Source: Phycisphaerales bacterium (lineage in GTDB: Bacteria; Planctomycetota; Phycisphaerae; Sedimentisphaerales; Anaerohalosphaeraceae). From it: a stretch of 9,891 bases of DNA. The stretch spans positions 1-9,891 of the forward strand of contig PMBP01000120.1 of assembly GCA_003152975.1 (NCBI GenBank), in the 5' to 3' direction. A program made the translations under genes and the position numbers. The notes under the pieces are model-generated. The model searched no databases. It had not been told where the DNA came from and worked only from the letters and a program-made list of their open reading frames with translations. Shown in pieces: positions 1 to 5,716 of this stretch (positions are counted from its first letter, which is position 1; the number at the start of each line of letters is the position of its first letter).

Positions 1-749
1 TGCCCGATCTTGGACTCAATGTCGGCGTACTTCATCCGTCGTTTTTGGACGATGATGTCGAACTGGTTGGCGACGACTCGCGTGAGCTGTTCGATCAGCG
101 TTCGGCGGTCTTTGTCTTTGGCTGCGGCGATCTTGCCCAACAGCTCTCCGCATAGGTCCTGCAACTCGATGTCTTTTCGGAGAATCCTGGCCAATTCAGG
201 ATAGCGTTTATCCGCCCGCATGAGGGGTTCAAACCGCCGCCGAACGGCCGAAATGTGATTGAGGAATTCTTCGTAGTCCTTCTTGCGAAGTTGCTGGAGC
301 GGCATGGCTTTATCCGGGTACACGGCTCCGAACCATTCCAGGAATTCGACGATCTGTTTTTCTTGGTTCTGACGCCACTGCCCCTGCTTGGTTGGATCGA
401 CCGGAACGGCCGATTCGCCGGGAGCGGATTTCGGCAGACGGCCGGCGGCCTTCGCGGATTTTGGATTCCTCGCAAGGGAGATCCGGCGGATCTCAAGGAC
501 AAACCGAAAGGGATCATCTTTACGCCATTGGCGCAATTGATGGGCAAGATCAGGTGATTCTGTATCCAGTTTCGACAGCAATTGATCGATGCTTTCCCGG
601 CTCAACTCCAGCGAATCGGCCTGCCCCGGCGTTTCGTCCTCCCACAGGTCATCGGGGATTGTCTGTGCTGGCAAGGAAACCCCCATAAGACAAACCCAAA
701 AGCCCAGCAAAAGTCCCCGGAGGTGGCCCGTACCCAAGAGGTTATTCAT
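1..749 (-). CDS. Secreted hypothetical protein, third gene of sigma cassette (partial, C-terminus off left edge)
   Basis: An open frame runs from ATG at 749 to the left edge without a stop, giving 249 visible residues. The N-terminus looks like a signal peptide: a hydrophobic stretch (LRGLLLGFWVCLMGVSLPA, about residues 10-28), then a probable cleavage site near SLPA-QT. The mature part is hydrophilic and mostly helical. It has a Pro/Ala/Lys-rich linker (about 97-122), then charged helices (about 125-249) including FLEWFGAVYPDKAMPLQQLR. I recognise no domain. The start is 4 nt after the stop of the membrane protein gene, and a purine-rich GGAAGGGA lies inside that gene's end, so the two are probably translationally coupled. 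In such cassettes the third product is often an exported partner or output of the sigma/anti-sigma pair; that role is inference. Leftward transcription and lack of a stop make it easy to miss. Another minus-strand frame here (547-95) is Arg/Ser/Pro-rich and looks like a shadow. Confidence 0.8.
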   Translation of the reverse strand, partial: MNNLLGTGHLRGLLLGFWVCLMGVSLPAQTIPDDLWEDETPGQADSLELSRESIDQLLSKLDTESPDLAHQLRQWRKDDPFRFVLEIRRISLARNPKSAKAAGRLPKSAPGESAVPVDPTKQGQWRQNQEKQIVEFLEWFGAVYPDKAMPLQQLRKKDYEEFLNHISAVRRRFEPLMRADKRYPELARILRKDIELQDLCGELLGKIAAAKDKDRRTLIEQLTRVVANQFDIIVQKRRMKYADIESKIG

Positions 750-753
750 GGAC

Positions 754-1263
754 TCATCCCTTCCAGAAATCGTCGGTGGAAGCCATCAATTTCAGTTCCT
801 GTTGGAGTTTCTCGATCGGATCCGGAGCATCCGAATTATACTGATCCGGGTGGATGGTCAGGATTGTTTCGAGTTCTCCCTCCAGCTCCTTCGTCATCCC
901 GGATAGGACAGGATCGGTGTCGATCTTCCATTGGGCGGGATCGACGGCCTCGGTAACCTGTTGAGTCGGATGGAATTGCGGCCCGTAGGTCAGCGTCAAC
1001 AGGGTTGTCGCCAACACGAGCGCGGCGGCACAGCCCGTCCAGCCGATCCAGGCGGGAATTCTGCGGGACGACCGGGTCTGCGCCGCCAGCCGGTTCTGCA
1101 AGTCCCGCTTGATGGACGCGATTCGCTCCGGGTGGGGAGCTGGAGCCGGGTGTGTCCTCAGCAGGTCCAGACCGCGATCGATGTCCTCGGCGGCCTTCCC
1201 GGCCGACTCGGGATCCAGAAAGGAGTCCAACAGGGCTTTCAATTGTTCCGGATTCTCAGGCAC
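754..1263 (-). CDS. Single-pass membrane protein, putative anti-sigma factor
   Basis: 169 aa, starting at GTG 1263 and overlapping the sigma gene stop by 8 nt (GTGCCTGA shared), as is typical of sigma/anti-sigma pairs. The N-terminal half (1-69) is soluble and charged, ending in a basic stretch (RSSRRIP). One hydrophobic segment follows (about 71-93, AWIGWTGCAAALVLATTLLT). The C-terminal half (about 94-169) is acidic, with helical ELEGELETI and EKLQQELKLM segments. The positive-inside rule puts the N-terminus in the cytoplasm and the C-terminus outside. That is the layout of membrane anti-sigma factors: cytoplasmic sigma-binding part, one membrane helix, external sensor. No zinc-binding HxxxCxxC motif is present (the only Cys, about residue 78, lies in the membrane segment), so it is not a ZAS-type anti-sigma. 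The role is inferred mainly from gene order and topology; it could also be an unrelated membrane protein co-expressed with the sigma factor. Confidence 0.75.
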   Translation of the reverse strand: MPENPEQLKALLDSFLDPESAGKAAEDIDRGLDLLRTHPAPAPHPERIASIKRDLQNRLAAQTRSSRRIPAWIGWTGCAAALVLATTLLTLTYGPQFHPTQQVTEAVDPAQWKIDTDPVLSGMTKELEGELETILTIHPDQYNSDAPDPIEKLQQELKLMASTDDFWKG

Positions 1264-1801
1264 CGGATTCTCCCATCAATTCCCGCAGCTTTTTGAGACC
1301 GCGATGGACCTTCGACAGTGTGGTTCCGATCGGTTCGTTACGGATCTCGGCCAACTCCTTGAAACTCAGGTCACCATAAAACCGCATCAGAATCACCTGT
1401 AAAGTATCCTCGTCCAGTTTGGACAAAAAAACCTGCAATTTATCGCTCAGTTCCGTGTCGGCCCTTCGGGGAAGAGAATCATCCTGAAGCTCTCGGGCCT
1501 TGGTTTCCAGCATTTTTTTCTGCCGGTACCGACCCCGGAGGTGGTCGTGAAAAAGGTTCCCCGCGATCGTGAACAGCCATTTTTCAAAGGATCCTCCCTT
1601 GAAGGAATCCAGCTTCTCCACGATCTTAACGAACAATTCACTGAGCAGGTCATGGCTGATATCCGCGTTCCTGGTCAATCTGTAAAAGTAGCCGTAGCAA
1701 CGACTTGCGTATAAATCGACCAATTCATCATACGCCCCGTGCTCGCCTGCCTGGCACCGGGAAACAAGCTTCTGCGTATCTTGTTTCTCAAAGGATTCCA
1801 T
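1256..1801 (-). CDS. ECF-type RNA polymerase sigma-70 factor
   Basis: 181 aa, the usual size for group 4 (ECF) sigma factors. Region 2 spans about residues 20-95: AYDELVDLY, then the core-binding and -10 recognition segment LFVKIVEKLDSFKGGSFEKWLFTIAGNLFHDHLRGRY, matching the family pattern D-x-F-x-x-W-L-x-x-I-A-x-N-x-x-x-D-x-x-R. A variable linker (96-118) follows. Region 4 spans about 122-176, with LSKLDEDTLQVILMRFYGDLSFKELAE and a helix-turn-helix GTTLSKVHRGLKKLREL that should read the -35 element. No region 1.1 or 3 and no C-terminal extension is visible. It starts at ATG 1801, with only a weak GGCGG upstream. It heads a leftward operon with the membrane protein and the secreted protein. 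The 144-nt upstream spacer has no clear GAAC-type ECF promoter that I could find, so autoregulation is not shown. Confidence 0.93.
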   Translation of the reverse strand: MESFEKQDTQKLVSRCQAGEHGAYDELVDLYASRCYGYFYRLTRNADISHDLLSELFVKIVEKLDSFKGGSFEKWLFTIAGNLFHDHLRGRYRQKKMLETKARELQDDSLPRRADTELSDKLQVFLSKLDEDTLQVILMRFYGDLSFKELAEIRNEPIGTTLSKVHRGLKKLRELMGESGA

Positions 1802-1945
1802 ATCCGCCGAGCCGACAAAGACTTAGACGCGATCGTGGTTTTGGATATTGCATCAGTCCGAAAGAAATCCTGAAAATGGGCACAAGGTTATCGGTCCTGG
1901 ATCCTTGCATGGTTCTGTCAACCTTACCGCAGCGGCAGATTGGGG
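1802..1945. other. Spacer upstream of the sigma gene
   Basis: 144 nt between the four-Cys gene stop and the sigma start. It contains a minus-strand TTGACA (1921-1916), but no acceptable -10 lies 16-18 nt downstream. I saw no strong terminator hairpin and no clear ECF promoter. It presumably holds the promoter of the sigma operon unless transcription reads through from the four-Cys gene. Confidence 0.4.
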
Positions 1946-2248
1946 TCAGACGGGGTATGGGGGATTCGGGTCATCGGGATCCTCGTCGTCCGGAAGCTTC
2001 CAGCGTTCGGTCTCGTCGAGGTCCTCCAGTTCCCGTTTGACATACTTGAGGATCTTGTCCTGGACGGGCGCGAGTTTTTCCTGCCAGGCGGACATGGAAT
2101 GGAAGGTCCCGATCAGCATTTCGATCCGCATCAGTTGCCATTTGGCCAGGCATTCGGGCTCTTTGATTGTGGAAAAGGGGTCGCAGCGGAACAGGCGTCC
2201 GCCGTCCGGCCGCAGTTCAAACATCTCGCAGTCTTTGCACTGGATCAT
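1946..2248 (-). CDS. Small four-cysteine protein with acidic C-terminal tail, unknown function
   Basis: 100 aa. The N-terminal third has four cysteines at residues 4, 7, 22 and 33 (CKDC, RCDPF, PECLAKW), spaced C-x2-C-x14-C-x10-C, which would suit a zinc or iron-sulfur site. The middle (about 36-78) is predicted helical and amphipathic (MSAWQEKLAPVQDKILKYVKRELEDLDETE). The tail (about 84-100) is acidic and Pro-rich (PDDEDPDDPNPPYPV). No signal peptide or membrane segment is present, so it should be cytoplasmic. GGAG lies 8 nt upstream of the ATG. The protein-like composition and the Cys pattern favour a real gene over the frames on the other strand. It has the feel of a small conserved planctomycete hypothetical, but I cannot name a family. 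It is divergent from the 27-residue basic ORF and upstream of the sigma gene, 144 nt apart. Confidence 0.8.
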   Translation of the reverse strand: MIQCKDCEMFELRPDGGRLFRCDPFSTIKEPECLAKWQLMRIEMLIGTFHSMSAWQEKLAPVQDKILKYVKRELEDLDETERWKLPDDEDPDDPNPPYPV

Positions 2249-2285
2249 GTCCCGGCTCCGATTTGGGAAAAAAACCTGTCTATCC

Positions 2286-2314
2286 CTTACATTCGGGTTT
2301 CGAACGGATATAAT
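2286..2314 (+). promoter_or_regulatory. Sigma-70-type promoter for the small basic ORF
   Basis: A perfect -10 TATAAT (2309-2314) sits 17 nt downstream of CTTACA (2286-2291), which matches 4 of 6 bases of TTGACA. Transcription would begin near 2321, leaving a leader of about 50 nt before the ATG at 2371. It is the best housekeeping-type promoter seen in the window. It may also supply the transcript for the downstream activase gene. Confidence 0.7.
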
Positions 2315-2360
2315 ACCAAGTAAATTGGATTCGTGAAAGAGAATAGTGAGTCGTGTTGTT

Positions 2361-2365
2361 GGAGG
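2361..2365 (+). promoter_or_regulatory. Shine-Dalgarno site GGAGG deciding the start at 2371
   Basis: GGAGG lies 5 nt before ATG 2371. It would be only 1 nt before another ATG at 2367 in a different frame, so the spacing selects the 2371 start and therefore the basic 27-residue product. Confidence 0.7.
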
Positions 2366-2370
2366 TATGA

Positions 2371-2454
2371 ATGGCCAAGCCCAGAAGAAGAAGAAAGATC
2401 GGCAGCAAGAAACGCCGGAGAAAATGGAAAATCCGTCACAAGATCAGCGGATAA
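2371..2454 (+). CDS. 27-residue highly basic protein, ribosomal-protein-like
   Basis: A short frame encodes MAKPRRRRKIGSKKRRRK followed by WKIRHKISG. Fifteen of 27 residues are Lys or Arg, plus one His, and there are no acidic residues. It has a near-consensus promoter, an ideal ribosome binding site and its own stop inside a hairpin, all of which argue for a real gene. Size and composition resemble the smallest ribosomal proteins: Thx (bTHX), and bS22, which belongs to the AURKAIP1/COX24 (mS38) C-terminal family and carries a KKRRRKM-KHK-type core. The segment KKRRRKWKIRHK is similar in character to that core, but basic low-complexity sequence makes homology hard to judge. The likely role is binding rRNA or another nucleic acid. 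It is too short for most gene finders and is commonly left unannotated. Confidence 0.7.
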   Translation: MAKPRRRRKIGSKKRRRKWKIRHKISG

Positions 2455-2464
2455 CGCTGATCTT
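2440..2464 (+). terminator. Perfect 10-bp hairpin overlapping the stop of the small basic ORF
   Basis: AAGATCAGCG (2440-2449) pairs exactly with CGCTGATCTT (2455-2464) around the 5-nt loop GATAA, which contains the TAA stop. No U-run follows (the next bases are CTGACGAAG), so it is not a textbook rho-independent terminator. It could protect the 3' end of a short mRNA, cause partial termination, or slow the ribosome at the stop. Confidence 0.4.
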
Positions 2465-2480
2465 CTGACGAAGTTGGGTT

Positions 2481-2547
2481 GATGCAGACAGGATGAACAA
2501 TCGTCCCGGTTGGGTTGCGCCCGGAGGTTGTGTATCCTGTCTGTATC
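2481..2547 (+). promoter_or_regulatory. Long inverted repeat / structured leader upstream of the activase gene
   Basis: GATGCAGACAGGAT (2481-2494) pairs with ATCCTGTCTGTATC (2534-2547): 14 pairs with a single G-U. Past a short internal mismatch the pairing resumes with ACAATC (2497-2502 region) against GGTTGT (2526-2531). The structure ends 29 nt before the start codon at 2577. A nine-base direct repeat, GTTGGGTTG, occurs at 2473-2481 and 2509-2517. No cobalamin-riboswitch B12 box was recognised and no U-tract follows. It could act as an RNA attenuator or as an operator. Confidence 0.45.
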
Positions 2548-2576
2548 GTTTGGGGGGTTTAGCAGGGGGCTGACTC

Positions 2577-4355
2577 ATGAAGCATTACGAGGTACATTTC
2601 CAGCCGGACGGCAAGACCATCCGGATTCATTCCGGGGCGATGGTCCTCGACGCGGCTCAACAGGCGGGAGTCGTCCTGCATACGGCCTGCGGCGGGCAGG
2701 GGACCTGCGAAAAATGCCAGGTTCGGTTGCTCCCCGAGGGCGAGAGGGTTCTGGCCTGCCAGTATCCGGTCTATCGGGACCTGCGTGTGGAAATTCCCGA
2801 GACCAGCCGATTTTCACGACACAAAATCCTGTCTTCAGGCCAGGGCCGCGAAGTCCAGATCAACCCTGCTTTGTCCAAACGGCACTTTCTGTTGCAGGAA
2901 TGGACGCCTCAGGAATTTCAGGATGCACTGTCCAACCGGACCCGGGTTTCGGAAAGCGTATTATCCAAGCTGACCTCCCTGGATCATTCCCAGGGTGGAG
3001 TCACCGCCGTATCGCATTGGGCTCCGGATTCGGCCGACGATTCGGCTGGTTTGTGGGAGGTGATCGACCTCGAAGCAGGGGATACGACGGATCGGCTCTT
3101 TGGGGTGGCGGTGGATGTGGGGACCACAACCGTAGTCGCCAAGCTGGTCGATTTGCTTTCCGGCCAAGTCCGCGCCACGGCCGCGACAACCAACCCCCAG
3201 ATCCGATACGGCGATGATGTCATTAGCCGGATTCTCCATGCCGATCGCCCGGAAGGAAACGGCCAGCTTCAGCAGGCGATCGCCGAATGTCTTGACGAGC
3301 GTATCGGGCAACTGTGCAGCGAGGCCTCAGTCGAACGAAAGGATATTTACGAGGTCGTCGCCGTCGGCAACACGACGATGTCGCACCTGCTGTTGGGCCT
3401 GCCGGTTCGGCAACTCGGTCAGGCCCCGTATTGTGCCTTTTCCTGCGATTCTCAGGATCGGCTTGCCTCGGAGTTTGGGATCCATATCCATCCGGCCGGC
3501 CGCCTGCATACGCTGGAGAATCTGGCCGGATTTGTCGGCTCGGATACTTTGGCGGTGGCCCTGGCGGTGGGCATGGACCAGGAAACGAAGAATACGCTGG
3601 CGGTGGATATCGGCACCAATGGCGAGGTGGTGATCGGCACTCGGGACCGGATGGTTTCGTGCAGTTGCGCCGCCGGGCCGGCGCTGGAGGGCGCCCGGAT
3701 CTCGCAGGGAAGCCGCGCCGTCGATGGAGCGATCGAGGCCGTGGTCGTCGCCGATGGCGACATCGATGTCGATGTCATCGGCGATTGTCCCGCAAGCAGT
3801 CTGTGCGGCAGCGGCCTGATCGACGCGGTCGCGGTGATGCTGGATCTCGAAATCCTGGATATCACCGGACGGTTTGTCGAACTCGATTCAATCCAGGAAT
3901 GCCTGCCCAAAGCGATCCTTCCGCGGCGGATCCAACGGGATGGGCAGGGGGCCTTTGTGCTGGCCTGGCAGGCGGACGGCTCGCCAGCGGTGGTCCTGAC
4001 CCAAAAAGATATCCGCGAACTGCAATTGGCCAAGGCCGCGATCCGGGCCGGGATTCGCCTGCTCCAGCAGCAGGCCGGAATGGACGACAAGCAGATTGAC
4101 CAGATCCTGCTGGCCGGGGCATTCGGTAACTTTATCCGGCGGGAAAGCGCGTTGCGGATCGGCTTGTTGCCGGATGTTCGGGTCGAAAAAATCCACTTTG
4201 TCGGAAACGCCGCGGCGGCTGGGGCCCAAATGGCCTTAAATAGCCGACAGTCCCGGATGATTGCGTCCCGCTTGGCACGCCAGATCGAATATATCGAGAT
4301 CGCTCACCAGTCCGTTTTCCAGACAGTCTTTACCGACTGCCTGATGTTTCCCTGA
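2577..4355 (+). CDS. [2Fe-2S] ferredoxin/ASKHA-domain protein, corrinoid reductive activase-like (RACo/RamA-type, DUF4445)
   Basis: 592 aa. The N-terminal [2Fe-2S] ferredoxin domain (about 1-75) has cysteines 38, 44, 47 and 61 (CGGQGTCEKC ... LAC), spaced C-x5-C-x2-C-x13-C. A linker/middle region (about 80-170) follows. The C-terminal ASKHA ATPase fold (about 175-560) shows phosphate motif 1 VAVDVGTTTVVAKLVD (177-192), NPQIRYGDDVISRI, VGNTTMSHLLLGL (263-275), the second phosphate motif LAVDIGTNGEVVIG (341-354), CAAGPALEGARISQG (364-378), LCGSGLIDAV (409-418) and LLAGAFGNFI (511-520). This is the architecture of proteins that use ATP to drive one-electron reduction of inactive Co(II) corrinoid proteins to Co(I), for example in anaerobic methyl transfer and O-demethylation. 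It should be cytoplasmic. No corrinoid protein or methyltransferase gene is present nearby, so the partner is unknown. The start is ATG 2577 after a G-rich segment (AGCAGGGGG). It is convergent with the LIV/ligase operon. Confidence 0.9.
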   Translation: MKHYEVHFQPDGKTIRIHSGAMVLDAAQQAGVVLHTACGGQGTCEKCQVRLLPEGERVLACQYPVYRDLRVEIPETSRFSRHKILSSGQGREVQINPALSKRHFLLQEWTPQEFQDALSNRTRVSESVLSKLTSLDHSQGGVTAVSHWAPDSADDSAGLWEVIDLEAGDTTDRLFGVAVDVGTTTVVAKLVDLLSGQVRATAATTNPQIRYGDDVISRILHADRPEGNGQLQQAIAECLDERIGQLCSEASVERKDIYEVVAVGNTTMSHLLLGLPVRQLGQAPYCAFSCDSQDRLASEFGIHIHPAGRLHTLENLAGFVGSDTLAVALAVGMDQETKNTLAVDIGTNGEVVIGTRDRMVSCSCAAGPALEGARISQGSRAVDGAIEAVVVADGDIDVDVIGDCPASSLCGSGLIDAVAVMLDLEILDITGRFVELDSIQECLPKAILPRRIQRDGQGAFVLAWQADGSPAVVLTQKDIRELQLAKAAIRAGIRLLQQQAGMDDKQIDQILLAGAFGNFIRRESALRIGLLPDVRVEKIHFVGNAAAAGAQMALNSRQSRMIASRLARQIEYIEIAHQSVFQTVFTDCLMFP

Positions 4356-4384
4356 CGAACGTCGTCGAGAGATCGACTCGGTTA
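4356..4384. other. Short convergent spacer
   Basis: 29 nt between the activase stop and the ligase stop, which face each other. Only a small hairpin, GTCGA-GAGA-TCGAC, is visible, with no T-run on either strand. Termination in both directions, if it occurs here, is not of the canonical intrinsic type. Confidence 0.35.
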
Positions 4385-5716
4385 TCAAGGCCGGGCGTCC
4401 AGCCGCTTGTCCCAGACTCGCGCGTTGTTGCCGGCCTGTTGCAGAGTCTGGGGCTCGACAAAGGTGACCCGCATGACCACATCGAACACCGTCGTGATCC
4501 GCCGGGCGATATCCTTGCGGAGGTTTTCCAGGGTCTTGAGCTGGTCGAGCGACTGGACCTTGTCGGAGATGCTCACGCGAAGCTCCATCGTATCCTGCCC
4601 CGCCTCCTGATCGAGAACGATCTGGTAATCCGGCCGAGTGGTATCGACCTCGTAGAGGATCTGCTCGATCTGTGAAGGGAAGATGCCCATCCCCTGGAAA
4701 AAAATCATGTCGTCCGTCCGTGCCGTGACATTGGCCATCCGCAGAAAGGTCCTTCCGCAGGGGCACGGCTCCGGGCAAATTCGGGTCCGGTCCCCCGTTC
4801 GATAGCGGATCAGAGGAGATCCCTCGTGGGTCAGTGTCGTCAGGACCAGTTCGCCCTCGTCGCCGGGCTTGACGGCCCGCAAACTGACGGGGTCCACGAT
4901 CTCGACGATGAAATGATCCTCGTTGATGTGCAGGCCGTTGTGTTCGCCGCATTCGCCTGCCACGCCGGGACCGAGGATCTCGTTGATGCTGTACATCGCA
5001 GTCGCCGAGAGGCGCAGCCGCTGCTGGAGCTGCTGTCGCCGCGATTCGTTCAGCGGTTCGCCTCCGAAAATCCCCAGGCGAAGCTGAAGCCGTTCGGGGT
5101 GGACCCGCAGGGCCTCAAGTCCCGCCGCCAGGGTTACCGCGTGGCTTGGCGTGGAGATCAAGACGGTCGTCTTGAAGTCCCGCATAATGACGATCTGCTT
5201 TTCCACGCTGGTCGAAAGTGATGCCGGGATCACCGACGCGCCGAGGTGTTCGACGCCCTGGTGAAACCCGAAGGTGCCGGGGTACAGACTGTAGTTCAGG
5301 GCGATCTGGACGACATCGTGCTCGCTGACGCCCGCAGCCGCCAACAGTCGTGCGGTGCATTCCGACCAGTTCCGCAGGTCATTGCGGGTGTAACCGGCGA
5401 CGATGGGGGCGCCGGTGGTGCCCGTGGCCGAATGGATCCGCACAATGTCTCGCAGCGGCATGGCGAACATGTCGTACGGGTAACTGCTTTGCAGATTCTG
5501 CCGCGTGGTAAAGGGCAACTCCGCCAGGCGTGCCAGGTCCTTGACGGTTTCAAGGTTGACCCGGTGGGCGTCGAAGGCCGTGCGGTAGAAATCAACATTC
5601 CGATAGACACGGTTGAGCGTCGATTGAAGTTTCTCGATCTGAAGCTGGGCCAGTTCGTCGCGGGCGATTCGCTCGCATTTCGGATTGTAGATGACAGTTG
5701 GTTTCATGATTTTCAC
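4385..5716 (-). CDS. Phenylacetate-CoA ligase family (PaaK-like) AMP-forming aryl-CoA ligase
   Basis: 443 aa, full length for PaaK-type enzymes, which join an aryl acid to CoA through an acyl-adenylate. Visible motifs: phosphate loop SATGTTGAPIVAGYT (96-110), an aromatic/Gly segment YSLYPGTFGFHQGVEHLGA (142-160), FGGEPLN (217-223), YSINEILGPGVAGECGEHNGLHINEDHF (242-269), TTLTHEGSPLIRYRTGD (293-309), CPCGRT (318-323), and the hinge/A8 region TARTDDMIFFQGMGIFPSQIEQIL (331-354). Differences from usual PaaK: RTDD follows Ala rather than Gly, and the end reads TLQQAGNNARVWDKR, where typical members have a SEGKA-type motif with a catalytic lysine (Asn 430 aligns there by eye). The start is GTG 5716, overlapping the LivF stop as GTGA; an ATG nine bases in (5707), after GAGTGA, is an alternative. 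It is the last gene of the transport operon, suggesting that the imported or derived acid is its substrate. The true substrate is unknown. Confidence 0.88.
   Translation of the reverse strand: MKIMKPTVIYNPKCERIARDELAQLQIEKLQSTLNRVYRNVDFYRTAFDAHRVNLETVKDLARLAELPFTTRQNLQSSYPYDMFAMPLRDIVRIHSATGTTGAPIVAGYTRNDLRNWSECTARLLAAAGVSEHDVVQIALNYSLYPGTFGFHQGVEHLGASVIPASLSTSVEKQIVIMRDFKTTVLISTPSHAVTLAAGLEALRVHPERLQLRLGIFGGEPLNESRRQQLQQRLRLSATAMYSINEILGPGVAGECGEHNGLHINEDHFIVEIVDPVSLRAVKPGDEGELVLTTLTHEGSPLIRYRTGDRTRICPEPCPCGRTFLRMANVTARTDDMIFFQGMGIFPSQIEQILYEVDTTRPDYQIVLDQEAGQDTMELRVSISDKVQSLDQLKTLENLRKDIARRITTVFDVVMRVTFVEPQTLQQAGNNARVWDKRLDARP

Noticed and set aside
95..547. A 150-codon minus-strand frame inside the leftmost gene
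   Set aside because: The product is rich in Arg, Ser, Pro and Cys with no domain-like pattern. The frame from 749 has a signal peptide, operon spacing and protein-like composition over the same bases.
1893..1921. Sigma-70 promoter for the ECF sigma gene using TTGACA on the minus strand
   Set aside because: The hexamer 17 nt downstream (AGGACC) is not a -10 element, and the nearest AT-rich candidate is badly spaced.
2367..2468. Alternative 33-codon frame (MNGQAQKKKKDRQQ...) overlapping the small basic ORF
   Set aside because: Its ATG is only 1 nt after GGAGG, too close for normal initiation, whereas the ATG at 2371 has ideal 5-nt spacing. It stays a low-probability alternative product.
2481..2547. 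Cobalamin riboswitch upstream of the corrinoid-related gene
   Set aside because: The spacer is too short and shows no B12-box-like GCCACTG segment; the structure is a simple long hairpin.
2510..3217. A 235-codon plus-strand frame across the start of the activase gene
   Set aside because: Gly/Arg/Ser/Pro-rich shadow with no motif; the overlapping frame from 2577 has all ferredoxin and ASKHA motifs.
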